A model generated the notes under the pieces. That model ran no database searches and was not told where the DNA came from. It worked only from the letters and a program-made list of their open reading frames with translations. This document shows, in pieces, positions 47,980-55,595 of a DNA stretch of 64,000 nucleotides (its first letter is position 1; every line of letters begins with the position of its first letter). The DNA is taken from positions 110,739-174,738 of the forward strand of contig NZ_QNRY01000002.1 in assembly GCF_003315515.1 (NCBI RefSeq), read 5' to 3'. Both the position numbers and the translations under genes were made by a program. Origin of the DNA: Brenneria salicis ATCC 15712 = DSM 30166 (lineage in GTDB: Bacteria; Pseudomonadota; Gammaproteobacteria; Enterobacterales; Enterobacteriaceae).

Positions 47980-49727
47980 TGAACGATTACCGTGAAGACT
48001 GGCAATGGGTTAACCGGTTGCTGGTCGCCAAAATGCTGGCTGAGTTGGAATACGAGCGAACGTTGCAGGCCGAACCGGAAAGCGACGGCCAGTGGCGTAT
48101 TTCGCTGCCGGAAAGCGAATGGCGTTTCGCCGCCCGTCGCGACATCTGGGGCTGGTTGTGGATCGATGCGGACAGCGTGCGCTGCGAACACTCGCCCATC
48201 ACGGCGGACGCGCTGCTCAGACAACTCGCCCCGCGGATCGGAATGAATGACGCTCAGATTGCGGAACACCTTGAAGATCTCTACGCCACCCTGCGCGGCG
48301 ACTTGCAACTACGGCGTCAACGTCGCGGCATGAGCGCGCAGGATCTGATCGCGCTGGACGCCGGTACGCTACAGTGCCTGCTATCCGGCCATCCTAAATT
48401 TGTCTTCAACAAAGGTCGCCGCGGCTGGGGACTGGATGACCTGCGCCGCTACGCACCGGAATATCGGCAAACGTTTCGTCTGCACTGGCTGGCGGTACGG
48501 CGTGAGTGCGCGGTGTGGAGCCACGATGACGAAGTATCGATGGACACCTTACTGCAAAGCGCCATGAATGAAACCGAACGTCAGCGTTTCCAACAACACT
48601 GGCAAGCGCTGGGTTTGACGGAGGCGTGGTTGCCGATGCCGGCGCATCCGTGGCAGTGGTGGCAGAAAATTGCGCTGCACTTCCTGCCGCAACTGGCGGA
48701 AGGGGAGATCATCTCGCTGGGGGAATTCGGCGATCACTATCTGGCGCAACAATCGTTGCGCACGCTGACCAACGCCAGCCGACGCAGCAAGCTGGACGTC
48801 AAGCTGCCGTTAACCATTTACAACACCTCGTGCTACCGCGGGATCCCCGGCAAGTACATTGCCGCAGGCCCGCTCGCCTCGCGCTGGTTACAGCAGATCG
48901 TCGCCAGCGATCCGACGCTTAACGCCAGCGGCGCCGTGATCCTCGGCGAACCGGCGGCAGGTTATCTGGCGCATTCCGGCTACCAGACGCTTAAACAAGC
49001 ACCCTATCGCTACCAGGAAATGCTGGGCGTTATCTGGCGAGAGAATCCATCCTGCTATCTGCATTCCGACGAACAGGCGATCCTGATGGCGACGCTGATG
49101 GAGTGCGACGAACAAGGGCAGCCGTTGATCGGCGCTTACATCGCCCAGTCGGGGCTCGACGCCGAAACATGGCTGCGACAGTTGTTCCGGACCACCGTGG
49201 TGCCGCTTTATCACCTGCTATGCCGCTACGGGGTATCACTGATCGCCCACGGTCAGAATATTACGCTGGCTATGAAGAAGGGTTGTCCGCAGCGCGTGCT
49301 GCTGAAAGATTTTCAGGGCGACATGCGACTGACGCAAGAGGATTTCCCTGAGCGGCATTCCCTGCCCGACGCAGTCAGCGCCGTGACGGTGCGTTTGAGC
49401 GCCGACTATCTCATCCACGATTTACAGACCGGTCATTTCGTCACCGTGCTGCGCTTTATCTCCCCACTTACCGAGCGATTGGGGATCAGTGAAACCCGCT
49501 TTTACCAATTGCTGGCCGGAGAACTGCACGCCTACATGGACGGCCATCCTCATCTGGCGGAACGTTTTGCGCTGTTTGACCTCTTTAAGCCAGCGATCAT
49601 CCGGGTCGTGCTCAACCCCGTAAAGCTGACCTTCTCCGAACATGACGGCGGCAACCGCATGTTGCCCAACTATCTTAAGGATTTGCCAAACCCGCTGTGG
49701 TTAGTGGCACAGGAGCCTGCACAATGA
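47979..49727 (+). CDS. iucC: Aerobactin synthase IucC (NIS synthetase)
   Basis: Adds the second acetyl-hydroxylysine arm to complete aerobactin. The 582 residues have the IucA/IucC fold: SGHPKFVFNKGRRGWG, PAHPWQWWQKIALHFLPQ, SLRTLTNASRRSKLDVKLPLTIYNTSCYRGIPGKYIAAGPLASRW and AHGQNITLAMKKGCPQRVLLKDFQGDMR. Its ATG overlaps the iucB stop (TAATG) and its end overlaps the iucD start, so the operon is translationally compact. Confidence 0.94.
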   Translation: MNDYREDWQWVNRLLVAKMLAELEYERTLQAEPESDGQWRISLPESEWRFAARRDIWGWLWIDADSVRCEHSPITADALLRQLAPRIGMNDAQIAEHLEDLYATLRGDLQLRRQRRGMSAQDLIALDAGTLQCLLSGHPKFVFNKGRRGWGLDDLRRYAPEYRQTFRLHWLAVRRECAVWSHDDEVSMDTLLQSAMNETERQRFQQHWQALGLTEAWLPMPAHPWQWWQKIALHFLPQLAEGEIISLGEFGDHYLAQQSLRTLTNASRRSKLDVKLPLTIYNTSCYRGIPGKYIAAGPLASRWLQQIVASDPTLNASGAVILGEPAAGYLAHSGYQTLKQAPYRYQEMLGVIWRENPSCYLHSDEQAILMATLMECDEQGQPLIGAYIAQSGLDAETWLRQLFRTTVVPLYHLLCRYGVSLIAHGQNITLAMKKGCPQRVLLKDFQGDMRLTQEDFPERHSLPDAVSAVTVRLSADYLIHDLQTGHFVTVLRFISPLTERLGISETRFYQLLAGELHAYMDGHPHLAERFALFDLFKPAIIRVVLNPVKLTFSEHDGGNRMLPNYLKDLPNPLWLVAQEPAQ

Positions 49728-51070
49728 AAGAACAACTGGATTTCATCGGTATCGGCATCGGTCCGTTCAACCTGAGCATTTCCGCGCTGGCATACTCGTT
49801 GACCGATTTCCAAAGCCGCTTTTTTGAGCGTAAACCTCATTTTGCCTGGCATCCCGGCATGCTGGTACCCGACTGCCATATGCAGACTTCGTTTCTAAAG
49901 GATTTGGTCAGCGCAGTGGATCCGTGCAACCCTTTCAGCTTTATCAACTATCTGGTGCAGAAGAAGAAATTCTATCGCTTTCTGACAACCGAGATGCGTA
50001 CCGTCTCACGGGACGAGTTCTCCGATTACCTGGGCTGGGCTGCCGATAACATGGATAACCTCTCCTTCGACGCGCCGGTTTATGCCGTCGATTTCGACGA
50101 AAAGCGACGTCGCTTTATCATCGAAACGCAGGATGGCGTCTGGCAGGCTCGTCATGTCTGTGTGGGGATCGGCAAGCAGCCTTATCTGCCTGAATGCGTA
50201 AACGACATCAGTGACGATTGCTTCCATGCCAGCGAAATGAATCTGCGCAAACCGACGCTGGCGGGCAAAACCGTGACCATCGTCGGCGGCGGACAAAGCG
50301 GCGCCGATCTTTTCCTGAATATCTTGCGCGGCGAATGGGGCGAACCGACGCACATCAACTGGGTATCACGACGCAACAATTTCAATGCGCTGGATGAAGC
50401 GCCGTTCGCCAATGAATATTTCACGCCGGACTATGTCACCAGCTTCCTTGGTCTGGAGGAAAACACCAAGCAAAACATGCTGGCGGAACAGAAAATGACA
50501 TCGGATGGCATTACCGCTGAGTCTCTGCTGGCGATCTATCGTGAACTGTACCACCGCTTTGACGTGCTGGGACAACCGCGCAACGCCTCGCTGCTGCCCA
50601 GCCGTTCGCTGATTGCTTTGGATAAAACCGGCTCTCGCCACCAGCTTAAGCTTCACCACAAGCTGGACAACGGACATGACCTGCTGCAAAGCGATGTGGT
50701 GATCTTTGCCACCGGTTATCGCACCGCGTCGCCCGCCGTGCTCTCTCCGCTGCATCAGCGTCTGTCCGTTACCACGGATGGCAACTATCGGATCAACCCC
50801 GACTTCACGCTGGACTGGCAAGGCCCCGCCGACAACCATCTGTTCGCGGTCAATTCCAGTATGCAGCAGCACGGCATCTCCGAACCGCAGTTAAGCCTGA
50901 TGGCCTGGCGCTCCGCCAATATTCTCAATCGGGCGATAGGAAGAGAACATTTCGATCTCAGCACATCACCATCGTTTATCGAGTGGCGCAGCGGGATAAA
51001 CCATGCCATGACGCGTAACAACAACACGGCTGATAACCAAAATAGTTCTGATAACCACAACCTGGCGTGA
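49724..51070 (+). CDS. iucD: L-lysine N6-monooxygenase IucD
   Basis: FAD- and NADPH-dependent hydroxylase that starts aerobactin synthesis. The FAD motif GIGIGPFNLS lies at residues 10-19, followed by HPGMLVPDCHMQTSFLKDLVSAVDPCNPFSF. The NADPH motif is VGGGQSGADLFLN. GYRTASPAVLSPLHQRL and HGISEPQLSLMAWRSANILNR occur near the end. ATG 49724 (MKEQLDFIGIGIGPF) matches the family start; an in-frame start 27 bases upstream is rejected. The last 18 or so residues are a short Asn/Asp-rich tail (NNNTADNQNSSDNHN) with no counterpart in the E. coli protein as I recall it. Confidence 0.95.
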   Translation: MKEQLDFIGIGIGPFNLSISALAYSLTDFQSRFFERKPHFAWHPGMLVPDCHMQTSFLKDLVSAVDPCNPFSFINYLVQKKKFYRFLTTEMRTVSRDEFSDYLGWAADNMDNLSFDAPVYAVDFDEKRRRFIIETQDGVWQARHVCVGIGKQPYLPECVNDISDDCFHASEMNLRKPTLAGKTVTIVGGGQSGADLFLNILRGEWGEPTHINWVSRRNNFNALDEAPFANEYFTPDYVTSFLGLEENTKQNMLAEQKMTSDGITAESLLAIYRELYHRFDVLGQPRNASLLPSRSLIALDKTGSRHQLKLHHKLDNGHDLLQSDVVIFATGYRTASPAVLSPLHQRLSVTTDGNYRINPDFTLDWQGPADNHLFAVNSSMQQHGISEPQLSLMAWRSANILNRAIGREHFDLSTSPSFIEWRSGINHAMTRNNNTADNQNSSDNHNLA

Positions 51071-51100
51071 TGATCACGCTTTTTTATGCAGGGCGAAAAA

Positions 51101-53299
51101 ATGTTAAAGACAAAAAAAATACTCTGGGTAATCTCTCCCTCGTTGTTCGCCACCGTCGTTCCGGGGACTGTTCAGGCGCAGTCCGCCGATGATCAGATGG
51201 TGGTCAGCGCCAGCCGTACTCTGCGTACTGTCGGGCAGATGGCGCAAACCACCTGGGTCATTGACGGCAGTCAAATCGAACAACAAGTACAAGGCGGCAA
51301 AGAACTGAAAGATGTGCTGGCGCAATTGATTCCGGGTCTGGACGTCAGCAGCCAGAGCCGGACAAATTACGGTATGAACATGCGCAGACGCAGCATCGTC
51401 GTGATGGTCGATGGCGTCCGCCTCAACTCTTCCCGTTCGGACAGCCGCCAGCTTGATTCCATCGATCCGTTCAATATCGCACATATCGAAGTGATTTCCG
51501 GCGCCACCTCACTCTACGGCGGCGGCAGTACCGGCGGATTGATCAATCTGGTCACCAAAAAAGGACAGGCTGATCGGCAGGTCGAGTTGGAACTGGGCAG
51601 TAAAACCGGCTTCCGCAGCAAACGCGATCATGACGATCGCGTCGCGGCGGCGGTGAGCGGCGGCAATGAGAACCTTGCGGGTCGGCTTTCCGTCACCTAT
51701 CAGAAATTTGGCGCCTGGTATGACGGCAACGGCAATGACGTGTTGCTGGATAATACCCAGACCGGTCTGCAATACTCAGACCGTCTCGACGTGATGGGAA
51801 CCGGTACGCTGCAAATCGATGAACATCAGCAACTGCAACTGGTGACCCAGTATTATAAAAGCCAGGGCGACGGCAAGCACGGGCTCTATCTTGGCGAAAA
51901 CTTCTCCGCCGTGACCGGCGACGGAGAAGCCAGCAATAGCGGCCGTCTCCACTCGGACCGAATTCCCGGCACCGAGCGTCATCTGATCAGTCTCCAGTAC
52001 GGTAACACCGATTTCTGGGGACAGGATTTGGCGGCGCAGATTTACTACCGTGATGAAGCGCTGACCTTCTACCCCTTCCCGGCACTGAGCGGCGGTACGG
52101 TAAGAAGTTTGTCGTCCTCGGAGCAAAACACCAGTCAGTATGGCGCCAAGCTGACTTTCAATAGCACACCGCTTGATGCGCTGACGCTGACCTACGGTGT
52201 TGACGCCGAACATGAAACCTTCGACGCCAACCAGATGTTCTTCGACTTGCCCCGCGCCAGCCAGTCCGGGGGGATGAACAACCAGCGTATTTTCAGCGTT
52301 GACCGTTACCCCGGCTACAGCATCACCAATCTGGCGCCGTTCATGCAAACCAGCTATGACATCACCCCCATGTTTACGCTCAGCGGCGGCGTGCGCTACC
52401 AATGGACCAAAAATAAGGTGAAGAACTTTGTCGGTTATAATCAACAGCAGGCCATCGCCAACGGCACCGCCGCCTCTGCGGATACTATTCCCGGCGGCAG
52501 CACCGACTACAACAACCTGCTGTTTAACGCCGGCATCCTCGCTCATCTGACGGAAAAACAGCAAGCATGGTTTAACTTCTCGCAAGGCGTCGAATTACCG
52601 GATCCGGGTAAGTATTACGGACGGGGAACTTACCGGTTGGTCAATGACCACTATCAGTTGCTTAACAGCGTGAACGTCAACCAGTCTCAAATGGAAGGCA
52701 TCAAGGTCGATTCCTATGAACTCGGCTGGCGTTATACCGGTGATAATCTGCATACTCAGGTCGCCGCTTACTACTCCATTTCCGACAAATCGGTCGAAAT
52801 CAACTCATCAGACCTGACCATTTTCGTTAAGCCCAACGAACGACGGATCTATGGTGTGGAAGGCGCCGCCGATTATTTCTTTAACGACAGCGACTGGAGC
52901 ACCGGAGTAAACGTTAATCTGGTCAAATCCGAACTTAAGTCCAACGGTAAATGGGAGAAACTGGATGTCCGCGACGCCAGCGCCTCGAAAGCCGTCGCTT
53001 ATATCAACTGGGCGCCTGATGACTGGTCGCTGCGCCTGCAAACCCAGCAAACCTTCGATGTTTCGGATGCGGAAGGTCGGAAAATCAACGGCTACAACAC
53101 CCTCGACTTTATCGGCAGCTATACCTTACCTGTCGGCAAGATCAGCTTCAGCGTGGAAAACCTGCTGGATAGACAATACACCACCACCTGGGGACAACGA
53201 GCGCCGCTCCAGTACAGCCCGGCCTTCGGCGCGGCATCGCTGTATGAATATAAGGGACGCGGCCGCACTTTTGGCCTGACGTATTCCGCCGTCTTTTAA
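51101..53299 (+). CDS. iutA: Ferric aerobactin outer-membrane receptor IutA (TonB-dependent)
   Basis: Imports ferric aerobactin with TonB energy. The signal peptide MLKTKKILWVISPSLFATVVPGTVQAQ is followed by a TonB box region (DDQMVVSASRTLRTV). The plug domain contains GKELKDVLAQLIPGLDVSSQSRTNYG and SGATSLYGGGSTGGLINLVTKKGQ. A 22-strand barrel ends in a terminal Phe (LTYSAVF). ATG 51101 has AGGGCG upstream and gives 732 residues, like E. coli IutA. The ATG at 51086 would only lengthen the signal peptide. It follows iucD closely, and a terminator follows. Confidence 0.95.
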   Translation: MLKTKKILWVISPSLFATVVPGTVQAQSADDQMVVSASRTLRTVGQMAQTTWVIDGSQIEQQVQGGKELKDVLAQLIPGLDVSSQSRTNYGMNMRRRSIVVMVDGVRLNSSRSDSRQLDSIDPFNIAHIEVISGATSLYGGGSTGGLINLVTKKGQADRQVELELGSKTGFRSKRDHDDRVAAAVSGGNENLAGRLSVTYQKFGAWYDGNGNDVLLDNTQTGLQYSDRLDVMGTGTLQIDEHQQLQLVTQYYKSQGDGKHGLYLGENFSAVTGDGEASNSGRLHSDRIPGTERHLISLQYGNTDFWGQDLAAQIYYRDEALTFYPFPALSGGTVRSLSSSEQNTSQYGAKLTFNSTPLDALTLTYGVDAEHETFDANQMFFDLPRASQSGGMNNQRIFSVDRYPGYSITNLAPFMQTSYDITPMFTLSGGVRYQWTKNKVKNFVGYNQQQAIANGTAASADTIPGGSTDYNNLLFNAGILAHLTEKQQAWFNFSQGVELPDPGKYYGRGTYRLVNDHYQLLNSVNVNQSQMEGIKVDSYELGWRYTGDNLHTQVAAYYSISDKSVEINSSDLTIFVKPNERRIYGVEGAADYFFNDSDWSTGVNVNLVKSELKSNGKWEKLDVRDASASKAVAYINWAPDDWSLRLQTQQTFDVSDAEGRKINGYNTLDFIGSYTLPVGKISFSVENLLDRQYTTTWGQRAPLQYSPAFGAASLYEYKGRGRTFGLTYSAVF

Positions 53300-53318
53300 T
53301 TAAGCACCGCAATACATC

Positions 53319-53348
53319 GCCCCGAATCGGCAACGATCGGGGCTTTTT
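53319..53348 (+). terminator. Rho-independent terminator of the aerobactin operon
   Basis: GCCCCGA (53319-53325) pairs with TCGGGGC (53337-53343) over an 11-base loop, followed by five T residues. It starts 19 bases after the iutA stop. Confidence 0.85.
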
Positions 53349-53520
53349 ACATTTGAATATGCAGGTTTTACGTCAACTATTTAACACACGGCTTCCCTGA
53401 CTGATATTTCTTCCTCTATCCCCTCATCGCAATAGTTGCGAGGCGATACGCAATCCCTTGCGCTCCGCCACTTTTTCGATCCGTAAACAGATATATTTCC
53501 TGCTTACTTAAGACATTACA

Positions 53521-53551
53521 TGTTGACAATAGTCAACACCAGACTTACCAT
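53521..53551 (+). promoter_or_regulatory. Promoter overlapping an 18-base palindrome upstream of the HicA-like/HTH pair
   Basis: TTGACA (53523-53528), a 17-base spacer and TACCAT (53546-53551) form a good sigma-70 promoter. The -35 is embedded in the perfect inverted repeat TGTTGAC-AATA-GTCAACA (53521-53538). A palindrome over the -35 of an operon that encodes a DNA-binding protein is the usual layout for autorepression. The operator role is inferred. Confidence 0.65.
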
Positions 53552-53573
53552 AACTTCATTACTCAGGATGATG

Positions 53574-53804
53574 ATGAAAAAACACCCAAACAAACATATT
53601 CAAGCGGCTATTGAATATGCGCTGGCGCAAGGCTGGAGATTCAACCCCAGTAAAGGACATGCTTTTGGCAGGCTCATTTGCGACACGCCAGACCATGCCG
53701 ATCACATGATGAGCATTTGGTCTACACCGGCAAACCCGGAAAACCATGCAAAACAGATCCGCCGCCAGGTAGACCACTGTCTGATGATAGTGAAAAAAAA
53801 CTAA
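53574..53804 (+). CDS. Small HicA-like protein, candidate toxin or RNA-binding partner
   Basis: A 76-residue basic protein. Helix NKHIQAAIEYALAQGW is followed by RFNPSKGHAFGRLICDTP, and then MSIWSTPANPENHAKQIRRQVDHC. The order helix, strand with a Gly-His-Ala turn, strand and basic helix resembles the HicA mRNA-interferase fold, where a conserved Gly-Ser-His carries the catalytic His; here it would be the His in SKGHAFG. Assignment to the family is by pattern only. ATG 53574 has AGGA five bases upstream; two more ATG codons lie directly before it. It shares a promoter with the HTH gene 32 bases downstream. Confidence 0.6.
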   Translation: MKKHPNKHIQAAIEYALAQGWRFNPSKGHAFGRLICDTPDHADHMMSIWSTPANPENHAKQIRRQVDHCLMIVKKN

Positions 53805-53836
53805 GCTAAGCCGCTTAATGAGGAATTGAGGAATAT

Positions 53837-54394
53837 ATGACAACTTACCATTTTTCTCTCACGCTATCGGGCGTTACCGCTGAGACACCGGGATTGGAAG
53901 ATGCGCTATTTTCCAATGGCTGTAGCGATGCTTTACTTTGCTTTTATGGTCACGCCGTCTATCTGGAGTTTGATCGTGGAAGTACAAATTTTGCTGCTGC
54001 GGTACTCAGCGCGATCCGCGATATTGAGTTGGCCGGCATTAATGCTCAAGTACAATCCGCTGATGCGGCCTTGGTTGGGCTCAGCGACATTGCGGCATTA
54101 TCCGGCATGTCACGTCAGGCAATCGCCTTGATGAAAGATGGAAAACGCGGGACGGGCGATTTTCCTTCGCCAATCCAGCGTCTTAGCGGGGCCTCTCCGC
54201 TGTGGAATTGGAGCGATGTGGCGGAATGGCTGGCGAAACAGGGAAAAATAGCGCAGGAACTGGCTGATAACGCAAGGGAGCTTACCGCCATCAATCTGGC
54301 GCTACAAGTACGCAATAGCCGCCAACAAGCTGAGTTAAACCGCTACAGCGCCTTACTCAACGATCATCAGGCGCTGAACGCGTACTGCCGCTGA
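53837..54394 (+). CDS. Helix-turn-helix DNA-binding protein paired with the HicA-like gene
   Basis: A 185-residue protein in three parts. Residues 1-75 (YHFSLTLSGVTAETPGLEDALFSNGCSDALLCFYGHAVYLEFD) look like a small alpha-beta domain. Residues 80-135 contain an AlpA/excisionase-type helix-turn-helix, LSDIAALSGMSRQAIALMKDGKRG...FPSPIQRLSG, and then WNWSDVAEWLAKQ. The last 45 residues are a helical, Gln/Asn/Leu-rich segment that could oligomerise. AGGA precedes the ATG. It probably represses its operon through the palindrome at 53521, and could be the antitoxin of the upstream protein. I do not recognise a named family. Confidence 0.6.
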   Translation: MTTYHFSLTLSGVTAETPGLEDALFSNGCSDALLCFYGHAVYLEFDRGSTNFAAAVLSAIRDIELAGINAQVQSADAALVGLSDIAALSGMSRQAIALMKDGKRGTGDFPSPIQRLSGASPLWNWSDVAEWLAKQGKIAQELADNARELTAINLALQVRNSRQQAELNRYSALLNDHQALNAYCR

Positions 54395-54410
54395 GCTTTT
54401 TTATGGGTTC

Positions 54411-54471
54411 AAAAACGCCGGCACATACGCGCTGGCGGGTGAAAAGCACCCTTACTCGACGCTTTCATTAT
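54411..54471 (-). repeat. Second copy of the SgrS 3' end (rearranged)
   Basis: On the minus strand this reads GAGTAAGGGTGCTTTTCACC, then CGCCAGCG...CCGGCG and a T-run. The resident sgrS has GAGTAATGGTGCTTTTCACC and AGCCAGCG...CGCTGGCT at 55266-55315: one mismatch in the 20-base block quoted, and the same two-hairpin order. Directly before it stands ATAATGAAAGCGT (54459-54471), which is identical to 13 bases at the 5' end of sgrS (55517-55529). The copy thus looks like an sgrS whose interior, including sgrT, is missing. It overlaps the end of the effector-like gene and may end its transcript. Confidence 0.7.
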
Positions 54472-55183
54472 TTCGCGTTAATCTCTGTTGCTCTATGGCG
54501 CGTAAATTATTTCTATAAGCATCAGTATGCCCTGATTCACACATGGTTCTGAAATAATGTTCAAAGGTGGGATAGACCATCTCGCCGTTTTCATGCGAAT
54601 ACCACAAATTGGGAGAACCATAATCCAGATTTTGAATAATCGATCTCGCTTCCCGGTAATATCGGTTCATATCCTGCGTGGTTTGATACTCCACCTTTTC
54701 ACAATCATGCGCCGCCCTTTCAATACCGGAATAGCCCTAGAGAAACCTGCTGTTAACCTGCTGAAACTCTTTGATTCTGCTTATATTCGTTAATTCAACC
54801 AGCATGATACTCAACGGTCGATAATTACTGCCTTTCTCATCTCTCGCCGTGGACTCCGCCAGCACCGCTTCCCGGCAGTGTAGCCGGGTTTCGGCATGTC
54901 CGAAACTCTGAGTAATGTCGCTGTCAGGCACAATACGTAAAGCCACCCCGCCTTGCTGGTCAATCTGGTTCATTCTTTCCCGGAGCGTCTTTGATGCGTC
55001 ATATATCATTCCAATCCTATTGATCAGAGAGTCGATCCTGTCGTCGCCGTCCGGGTTTCTAATATTCGATACGATATCCGACCACGCCTTGTGGCTTCTG
55101 ACGGTTCGTGTGCTTCCCTCAGCGCGGCCACCATGAAGAGACGTGAGATCCGACGCATACGGTTTCGATACACAAAGCCCCAT
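54452..55183 (-). pseudogene. Type III effector-like protein with N-myristoylation motif, interrupted by an amber codon
   Basis: ATG 55183 follows an excellent ribosome-binding site (GGGAGGG) and opens MGLCVSKPYASDL. A Gly at position 2 and Cys at position 4 form the acylation signal seen on effectors that plant pathogens target to the host plasma membrane. The first 148 residues end at TAG (54737-54739). The same frame continues GYSGIERAAHDCEKVEYQ for 94 more codons to TAA, so the ancestral protein had about 243 residues. A candidate hrp box lies upstream. I do not recognise the family; I saw no HExxH or other clear catalytic motif, though IMLVELTN and NRYYREA look conserved-like. The carboxyl end overlaps the SgrS-like repeat. 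Confidence 0.65.
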
Positions 55184-55213
55184 TATTTACCCTCCCGTAA
55201 TAATTTTAATTTC

Positions 55214-55242
55214 TATGTGTATTTTCAAATTATGCAGGTTCC
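55214..55242 (-). promoter_or_regulatory. Candidate hrp box (HrpL-dependent promoter)
   Basis: On the minus strand GGAACC (plus 55237-55242), 16 bases, then ACACATA (plus 55214-55220). The HrpL consensus is GGAACC-N15/16-CCACNNA, so ten of eleven defined positions agree and the CACNNA core is complete. It lies 31 bases before the effector-like start codon, the expected distance for a promoter of this type. Confidence 0.7.
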
Positions 55243-55266
55243 CGGCTGATCACCAGTTTTACCAAT

Positions 55267-55527
55267 AAAAAAAGCCAGCGAAATATCCGCTGGCTGGTGA
55301 AAAGCACCATTACTCAGAAGTTTTCTCTAATTTCTCACGGCTAGATCCAGTGACGGTATTCCTCTTCCGACATCTCCTCTAAGTGCCACTGCGTCGCCTG
55401 CTGCAATAATGCCAACCGCTGCTGAGCGGACATCCAACGCAACCATTTCGCCTGGCACGCCGAAAGATAACCCCGATAAAACTGGTACAACCGGGAAATC
55501 GCCATAAGCCACCTCCACGCTTTCATT
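55267..55527 (-). ncRNA. sgrS: Small RNA SgrS (dual function, encodes SgrT)
   Basis: Glucose-phosphate stress RNA that with Hfq represses ptsG. The 3' part reads TCTGAGTAATGGTGC, close to the E. coli ptsG-pairing seed (CTGAGTATTGGTG). A small hairpin, GGTG-AAAAG-CACC on the plus strand, follows. The terminator stem AGCCAGCG/CGCTGGCT (55273-55280 and 55288-55295) is followed by a seven-T run. The 5' end is placed near 55527 by similarity to the E. coli start (GATGAAGC there, AATGAAAGC here) and is approximate. It is divergent from its activator gene sgrR, as in E. coli. Confidence 0.85.
55341..55505 (-). CDS. sgrT: SgrT, inhibitor of the glucose transporter
   Basis: Fifty-four residue protein encoded inside sgrS. 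The segment LYQFYRGYLSACQAKWLRWM and SAQQRLALLQQATQW aligns with E. coli SgrT (QFYQHYFTATAKLCWLRWL; VPQRLTMLEGLMQW). ATG 55505 is preceded by GGAGGTGG at a good distance. In E. coli SgrT blocks PtsG activity during sugar-phosphate stress. At the carboxyl end it is about eleven residues longer than the 43-residue E. coli protein (EEMSEEEYRHWI). Confidence 0.85.
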   Translation of the reverse strand: MAISRLYQFYRGYLSACQAKWLRWMSAQQRLALLQQATQWHLEEMSEEEYRHWI

Positions 55528-55595
55528 ATGCAAAAGTATCGGCGTAATATAGGGAAAGATAAATTGATGACTTTATGGCCGGGAGTTCCCCTTTT

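Noticed and set aside
53520..53573. Upstream ATG at 53520 as the start of the HicA-like protein
   Set aside because: It would place the promoter and palindrome inside the coding region and has no ribosome-binding site. ATG 53574 has AGGA at the right distance.
54452..54694. Separate 80-residue gene downstream of the effector-like frame
   Set aside because: It is in the same frame as the upstream gene with only one TAG between, its GTG start lacks a good ribosome-binding site, and it is better explained as the 3' part of one interrupted gene.
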